Shown here piece by piece: positions 42,827-48,716 of a DNA stretch of 48,716 nucleotides. The first letter of the stretch is position 1, and each line of letters starts with the position of its first letter. Both the position numbers and the translations under genes were made by a program. Source of the stretch: Paulinella micropora (taxonomy: Eukaryota > Cercozoa > Imbricatea > Euglyphida); NCBI GenBank assembly GCA_009731375.1, contig BJOX01000138.1, forward strand, positions 500,772 through 549,487, given 5' to 3'. The notes below the pieces were generated by a model. That model was not told where the DNA came from. It saw only the letters and a list, made by a program, of their open reading frames with translations, and did no database searches.

Positions 42827-44350
42827 TTAGAAGTGACAGATAGATATGGTTTGAAAGATTGTGGGAGGAGATTGGGGTGAGTGATATGTTCTGGGGGGTT
42901 TTGTTGAGAGCTCATTTAGGTGCTCATGGTTGTTGTTCAGTTGGTTGCTTGTGTTTTGGTGATGCGGCGGGCGGGAGGTGTACTGTTCTTTTATGATGCT
43001 GATATCCTCTTCTGTTTTGATTACCATCCTGTGCTTCCTTGTTTGCTCCTTGAAGAGGATCTCGCCGTCTCTGGTCCAGACGTAGATGGTCTTGCCAGTA
43101 GCCGCCATGAGTTCCTTCTTCAGCTTGATAGCCTGTTCAAGAGCACGAGAGTGTTTTGGTGGAAGGCTTTCGTTTATGAATATTTTGAATGTTTTGCCTT
43201 CGAGGTGTGTGCCAGTCCAGTCTACTGTTTCGTGAGTGAACGGTTGAAGTGGGTTGAATTTTTTGAAGTGAGTTTTGAGACTGCTTGAGCTTGAGCGCAC
43301 TATGATAGCTGGTGGGTGCTTGGGTTCCTCTCGTGTGGGTGTTGTGCTCTTTGCTCGAGCTTTCACATTTGTGTTGTGTTTTTGTTGGGGGTGTATGGTA
43401 TGCCAGTGATGCCGAGCTCGCAAGTTGGGTCTCGTTGGTTCTGGTTCTGGGCTTTTGTGGTTTGTTTGCGTTCTGATGGGTAGCAGTATGCATTTTTGTT
43501 TGAGTTAGCTTGTAGGTTCTTGAGGGACTGGGTTGTGTTATCGGACCGTTGACCATTCAGAGGAGAGGTGGTGGTGTATTTGCTTGGCATTCTTTCTCTT
43601 CCTTCATCTCGTTGAGTTGGAGCTTGGTTTCGTTGAGCTCTAGTCGGATAGAGTCAATGGTAGTTGAGAGCAGGCCGATTTCAGCGTGATGGTTCGAGAG
43701 GAGTTGTTCTTGCCTCTTGGTCGTTTCGGTTTGCTGGTTTACCTTGGCTTCAAGTTGGTTCGTTTGAGCACTCAGTTTGAGTATTTCTTGGTTCAGTTTA
43801 TCCGTCGACAGTTTTTGTTCAGTGAGCATGGTTCCGAGGTTCTGTTTGAAGGGGTGCAGTATCACTTTCATCTCTTGAGCTATCTGCTGGAAAAGGCCGG
43901 TGAGTCGGGGCTTGAGCATGGCATCGAATTGCTCTTCTGACATTTTTGCTCGTGGTGTCTGTACGTCGTTGTCGTTGTCTTCGTCGTACGCGTCGTCATC
44001 GTCGTCGTCGGTGCCGTTGTCTTGTCTTGGTTTAGTCAGTGTTTCGTGCTGGTTGGGGGTGTTGTCCGTTATTTCTTGGTTGGTCTTTGTTTGGGCTGGG
44101 CTTGGGTCGATGGCGTTGATGGGAGCATCGTCCTTCTTCTCGACGCTTTTTTCTTCGTTACTTCATCCCAGTTGGGAATACGGTTAGTCGGTTGTTTTCG
44201 ATTTGCCCCCTTTTTTTTCCTTGCTTCTTTTTGGGGAGAGAGAGTTGGTTGGTTCCGTTGTCGGTTTCTTGGGTTTGTTCTTGAGATAGTTCGATTCTTG
44301 ATGGGGAACTTTGCTTCTTTCGTGTTTTGCTTTTCTCCATATTTACCCAA
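42827..44350 (-). pseudogene. LINE copy A ORF1 (coiled coil and FP-like domain), frameshifted
   Basis: Minus strand. 44350-44069 is a basic N-terminus (MGKYGEKQNTKEAKFPIKN). A shift then leads to an acidic linker (DDDDDD) and MSEEQFDAMLKPRLTGLFQQ (43943-43557), which continues as a long Leu/Gln-rich coiled coil. A further shift leads to 43423-42827 with FKIFINESLPPKHSRALEQA, TIYVWTRDGEILFKEQ and VIKTEEDI, which resemble the FP/baculo-type domain of CR1-like ORF1 proteins. ORF1 proteins coat LINE RNA as trimers. At least two frameshifts. Confidence 0.72.
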
Positions 44351-44361
44351 TGTTTAACGGC

Positions 44362-44491
44362 TCTCTCTCTCTCTCTAACCTTAGATTATTAGATAGATTT
44401 TCTGTTTTCTCTTTCTCTTTCTCTTTCCCTTTCTCTTTCTCTTTCTCGCTTTCTCTTTCTCTCTTTCCCTTTCTCTTTCTCTTTTTCTTTT

Positions 44492-44522
<31 letters not shown>

Positions 44523-44777
44523 TTCTCTTTCTCGCTTTCTCTTTTTCGCTTTCTCTTTCTCTTTCTCTTTCTCTCTCTCTTTCTCTTTTTCTCTCTCTTT
44601 CTCTTTTTCTTTCTCTTTCTCCTTCTCTCTTTCTCTTTCTCTCTTTCTCTTTCTCTCTTTCTCTTTCTCTTTCTCTTTCTTTTCTCTTTCTCTTTCTCTT
44701 TCTCTTTCTCTCTCTCTCTCTCTCTCTCCCTTTCTCTTTCTCTTTCTCTTTCGCTTTCTCTTTCGCTTTCTCTCTCT

Positions 44778-44813
<36 letters not shown>

Positions 44814-44965
44814 CCCCCCCCCCTCTCTCTCTCTCTCTCTCCCTTTCTCCTTTTCTCTCTTTCTCTTTCTCTTTCTCTTTCTCTTCTTTTTCTCTTTTGC
44901 TTTTTCTCTTTCTCCTTTTTCTTTTTCTCTTTCTCTTTCGTTCTCTTCCTCTTCCTCTTCCTCTT

Positions 44966-44998
<33 letters not shown>

Positions 44999-45013
44999 TT
45001 CTCTCTTTCTCTC

Positions 45014-45055
<42 letters not shown>

Positions 45056-45200
45056 CCTCCCTCCGTTCCTCCCTCTCTCCCTCTCCTCCCTCCCTCCCTC
45101 CCTCCCTCTCTTCCTTCCTCCCTGTCTCCTTTTCTCCCTCCCTCTCTTCCTTCCTCTCTCCCTCCCTCCCTCCCTCCCTCCTGCCCGCCGTCCCTCCCTC
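44362..45200. repeat. (TCTCTT)n / (CT)n / (CCCT)n tract, about 840 bp
   Basis: CTTTCT units dominate to about 45040, then CCCT/CCTT. It lies just upstream of LINE ORF1 in the LINE sense, so it may have grown in the LINE 5' UTR. All Arg/Glu and Ser/Leu/Phe frames over it are artefacts. Confidence 0.95.
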
Positions 45201-45890
45201 CCACACAAACTCTCTCCTCCCTGTGCTTGCTTGCAGCAGTTTTTTGTTCACAGTATGGTGGGCATCGTGTTGCGTTCCTTTTGGATTCTGCAACTTTCCT
45301 TTATCATTTCCATTTGCGATGTGATACTGGAGTTCTTCGGTGCTCCTCGAAGTCGGGAGCTTCCTTGAGGACCGCCACAAACTGAATCGGTCTTTTTCTT
45401 GTTGTTGTCAACCTAATTTGCCCAGCCAAGTATACTCGACTTCATCGCTTGGATGATCCCGGACCAAGTTTGTCATCCTTCGCCACTTCTGGCTGCTTCA
45501 CAATCGCTGGTCCCTGGCCGACTTCGTTTCTCCTTCTCTGCTGGCTGATCCCTGACCAACTTTTTTCTCTTCTCCTTTACTGCTTGCTGATCCATAGCTA
45601 CCTTGCTGTCTTCTGCTTGACTTCTTGCTGGTCCCTGGATAAGTTTATTTATTTCATTCTTCTACTCTGCTCGGCTGATCCCTGGTTAAATTCATTTGTC
45701 TTCTACCTCGTCTGGCTGGCCCCTCGCCTTCTCTATTTTGACTTGCTCATCCCTATTCAAATTTTGTTCTCAGGACTGAGATATACATGCAGGCTTTGAC
45801 TTCCTGGCTCACAATAACCAGAGCTGCATGGATTTTTGAAGACAAACGTTGACTTAAGCTTGTTGAGCAAGCTGTCTGGTTATGTGATCA
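45201..45890. repeat. Unique DNA with a degenerate 55-60-bp minisatellite
   Basis: From about 45450 to 45770 the motif (G)CTGATCCCTG or CTGGTCCCTG recurs about every 55-60 bp, in at least six places. No convincing gene. Confidence 0.6.
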
Positions 45891-45891
45891 A

Positions 45892-45893
45892 AT

Positions 45894-45936
<43 letters not shown>

Positions 45937-45979
45937 TACTTACTCATCTCTCACTCACACACACACACACAGACAGACA

Positions 45980-46016
<37 letters not shown>

Positions 46017-46133
46017 TTCCTTCCTTCCTTCCTTCCTTTCTTCTTTTCTTTCTTTTCTTTCTTTTCTTTTCTTTTCTTTTCTTTTCTTTCTTTCTTTCTT
46101 TTCTTTTTTTTTCTTTTTCTTTCTTTCTTTCTT

Positions 46134-46183
<50 letters not shown>

Positions 46184-46305
46184 GCACACATTCCCTCTAT
46201 AGCACTCTCCCTCCCTCCCTCCCTCCCTCCCTCTCTCTCTCTCTCTCTCTCTCCCTCCCTCTCTCTCTCCCTCCCTCCCTCCCTCCCTCTCCCCTCCCCC
46301 TCCCA
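45892..46305. repeat. CT, CA, TTTC and CCCT simple repeats
   Basis: CT at 45892-45916, CA to 45971, CTTT/CCTT to 46138, CT, CA, then CCCT to 46300. Confidence 0.95.
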
Positions 46306-46601
46306 CCTCACTCTGTCATTGCATTTCCTTACATCCTCTGATTTCATTCTACCTGCCTTTGGCAGGTAATGATGCTCAGCCTTACTTTTATTTATTTTTC
46401 GTAAATAAACGCCTCTCGTTTATTCCTACTACAAGTGGTAAGTATTCTCTTAGTTTTTCCACTAAACGACTTTTTAAATCTTATTACTAACGTGGAAAAA
46501 ATAAAGTAAGAAAAAAATAACATCCAGGAGTGGAAAAAATAAAGACCCGACTTGCTTTAAGATTAAGCTTAGTAGTAGTAGTCTATCGTCGTCGTTGTTG
46601 T

Positions 46602-46671
<70 letters not shown>

Positions 46672-47100
46672 ATTAAAATATACATTATTGCTGTTGCTGT
46701 TGTTATTGTCTTAGGAAGGTAATTAGGTGACTGATGAAATTAATATAACCGGTATTTACGGTAGTTTTAGAGAGAGTTTGTGACAGTAGCACTGGACTTA
46801 AAGTACTGGTCTGGGTTGGCATGGGCGGTGCCAATGCCAATTTACTCTGTGTGGTTAGCTCTCTGTTTCGAAGCGATGACTTAGCATAGTCCATACAACG
46901 TTTTGGCGGGATTCAGTTCTCTGTTAAAGGGTTCCATATGTTCTGTATTAAAGTATTAATCAGTAACGTTTGTTTTGCCAGTTCTGGTCTAAAAGAATAT
47001 ATTTACAATATTCAGTGATGCCTCCGAGTCTTCTTTAATACTTTGATACAACCAATTTAATCCACTCCGCTAGTAACTCAATCCTCTGTTCTTATATAAA
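46306..47100. other. Non-coding DNA with a GTT array
   Basis: GTT/GTC array at 46588-46671. A 63-codon minus-strand frame at 46703-46894 has no recognisable content. Otherwise nothing seen. Confidence 0.5.
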
Positions 47101-47102
47101 TA

Positions 47103-47376
47103 TTGCTGTTGACATTCAAGACAAAAAAAAAAATTGATTTTTCTGTTTTGGTTGGAATTTCAGTTTTGGTTGGAATTTTGATTTTGGGTGAAAATTTGAA
47201 TTTTTCAAATTAACTGCTATATTCGTCCGCAAAATATCGTAAATTTTCGCGAAATGTTACCGTTAAATTTGAAAATTTGAATTTTTGTCACAAAAATGAA
47301 AAACTGTCACAAAAATGAAAATCTGACACAAAAATGAAAAACTAATTTTTGTTGTTGTCTTGAATGTCAACAGCAA
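47103..47376 (-). mobile_element. 274-bp MITE, copy 2 (inverted)
   Basis: Reverse complement of 2379-2652 with very few differences, identical length, same inverted ends and TA at 47101-47102 and 47377-47378. Confidence 0.93.
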
Positions 47377-47378
47377 TA

Positions 47379-48716
47379 AGTTTCAAAGATGGTGGAAAGT
47401 TGAATCATTGTGGGTCAGACTAGCGGAGCCAAAAACAACCAAGGCAAACACCAGCCAATTTCCCGTGGTCCGGCCTAACGATAACTAGTATATTCCGGTT
47501 TCAAAAGTGTAGCGGTCCGTGACTTCTAGTAATATTATCGTCATATGTAAGTTCTCCTGGTCGTTAGAGCGCCCATCAACTTCAAAGCAGGTAAACTTAT
47601 TAAATATTCAAGATTTTGAGGTGCTGTTTGCACAAAATTCAATGTTTTTATTGGGCCGGGAATAGGTAGCAGACGATTTAGTTTTTCAGTGTATTAAAGG
47701 TATTGCTGTTTTCCAGAGTATGTTCTGAATTTTGACAAACTAATTTTTGATATATGTTCCTGTTTTTTTTTTTTTTGTACCGTACTTCTCTGCAAAAACA
47801 CTTAGGCAGGATTACTCAACATAACATGTGAATTCATTTGTGCACTTGTGTGTAAAAATGAAGGCAGAGTGCATCATGCAAACAGCATTTTTCAGTTAAA
47901 AACACCATACTTGCTATGTCCTGAGAAGTGAAAATTGCGGTCGAAAATAAGGGTGAAAAATAGTTAGCTACCCCTTTTTCTAAAACAAACACTTGTGTCA
48001 TGCTTGCTTTTGCTTGAAACGATGTGGTTTGAACATTTACCTGCTTTGAAGTACTTGATCCTCCGACATGATTTTGGTGGCGCCGGCCCGTGAATTTCTG
48101 TGGCAATATTTGACAAGACCATGCCAATTCCCGGAGAGGAAACCAGAAAAATTTCCAAAAAATATTTGAACAGACAGGCCTATCAACATACGTAGCCTTT
48201 GAAGTGAAGGCTGTAGGCATCACCCCCCGGATAGCCGGTAAAAAGTACAGTTTTTCGGGTGTCAGGTGCACCTATTTTTTTCCCAGTATTTCAGTATCGT
48301 TTGGCCGGATTTGACCTAATGCCATTTTAACCGTGGTCTGTGGCCGCTTTCTTTTTCGGCTTCACTGAGCTAATATAACGAGACATCATTCTCCTTTGGG
48401 GGATTTGTGTCTGGTTGTATTACCGACTTTTTATCGAGCTATCTTCAGGGATTGTAACATTGGAGTCACCAGCACAAGGCTGATTTCTTTTCTGGCTTGT
48501 TTTTGGAACAGCAGAAAGAAAAATTGGACAGACCTATCTCTTCTGAGTAGGTGTTCCAAAAAACAAATACTCCAGCACATCCCCACACAGCTCCTTTTGC
48601 AAAACCAGACGTCTAGGCGTTTGTGAGTAGGTGTCTCAGTACCCTCTACACAGCCTGTATCTGTGTCCTCATAAGGAGGCCAGACACCAGACCTCATAGC
48701 TGTTCTTGTGTTCTCT
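47379..48716. other. No recognised gene
   Basis: Moderately AT-rich unique sequence. The frames 47834-48271 (minus) and 48396-48626 (plus) have no motif I recognise, and overlapping frames on both strands in the last 300 bp suggest chance openness. Confidence 0.45.

Noticed and set aside
44343-45380. Arg/Glu-rich protein of 345 residues
   Set aside because: Open in several frames on both strands because of the CT/CTTT array; no non-repeat core.
47834-48271. 145-codon minus-strand ORF
   Set aside because: No motif, no coding-like composition, no splice context; probably chance.

Overview
This is eukaryotic nuclear DNA. Small exons (about 40-700 nt) with GT..AG borders and matching codon phases sit among long introns full of simple repeats. 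The repeat content (tRNA-derived SINEs with TTA tails, CR1/L2/Jockey-type LINEs, a Copia element, Tc1/mariner-like DNA elements, very large GATA, TAA, GA and TAG microsatellites) fits an animal or another repeat-rich, perhaps aquatic, eukaryote. I cannot name the species. Blocks of N are assembly gaps, and most lie beside homopolymers or microsatellites.

The centre of the window (about 13.6-35.7 kb, minus strand) can be read as one large gene. I traced 22 exons by splice borders and phase. They encode, in order: an unrecognised N-terminal region; a MORC-type GHKL ATPase with the ELLDN, DNGRGM and GVGFKSG motifs; a CW zinc finger split across an intron; a TKL-like protein kinase with HRD, DFG and APE motifs; a region whose pattern resembles an ADP-ribosyltransferase-like fold; and a Ser-rich basic tail ending at a stop codon with a poly(A)-like signal 3' of it. 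The junction between the MORC and kinase halves is the key point. The split codon TG|G restores a Trp and the next exon supplies the missing fourth Cys of the CW finger. This MORC-CW-kinase-ART-like fusion is the strongest candidate for something undescribed.

Left flank (1-13.6 kb): a Tc1/IS630-type transposase with one in-frame stop, a 274-bp TA-flanked MITE, a gag-like pseudogene with a CCHC knuckle, a decayed Copia element with a MYND zinc finger just before its protease, an STPR-like basic ORF, a nested direct/inverted repeat, and a 1-kb foldback element.

Introns: the two longest (10 and 19) both hold the same composite, a 1.3-1.45 kb repeat followed by TAA arrays and a string of SINEs. 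A second, 182-bp, TA-flanked MITE lies in intron 14. Two single exons are flanked by complementary GATA/TATC arrays.

Right flank (36-48.7 kb): AT-rich DNA, two decayed LINE copies on the minus strand (one carrying a SINE and missing its RT core), long CA/CT/TTC tracts, a degenerate minisatellite, and an inverted second copy of the 274-bp MITE. I see no host gene there.
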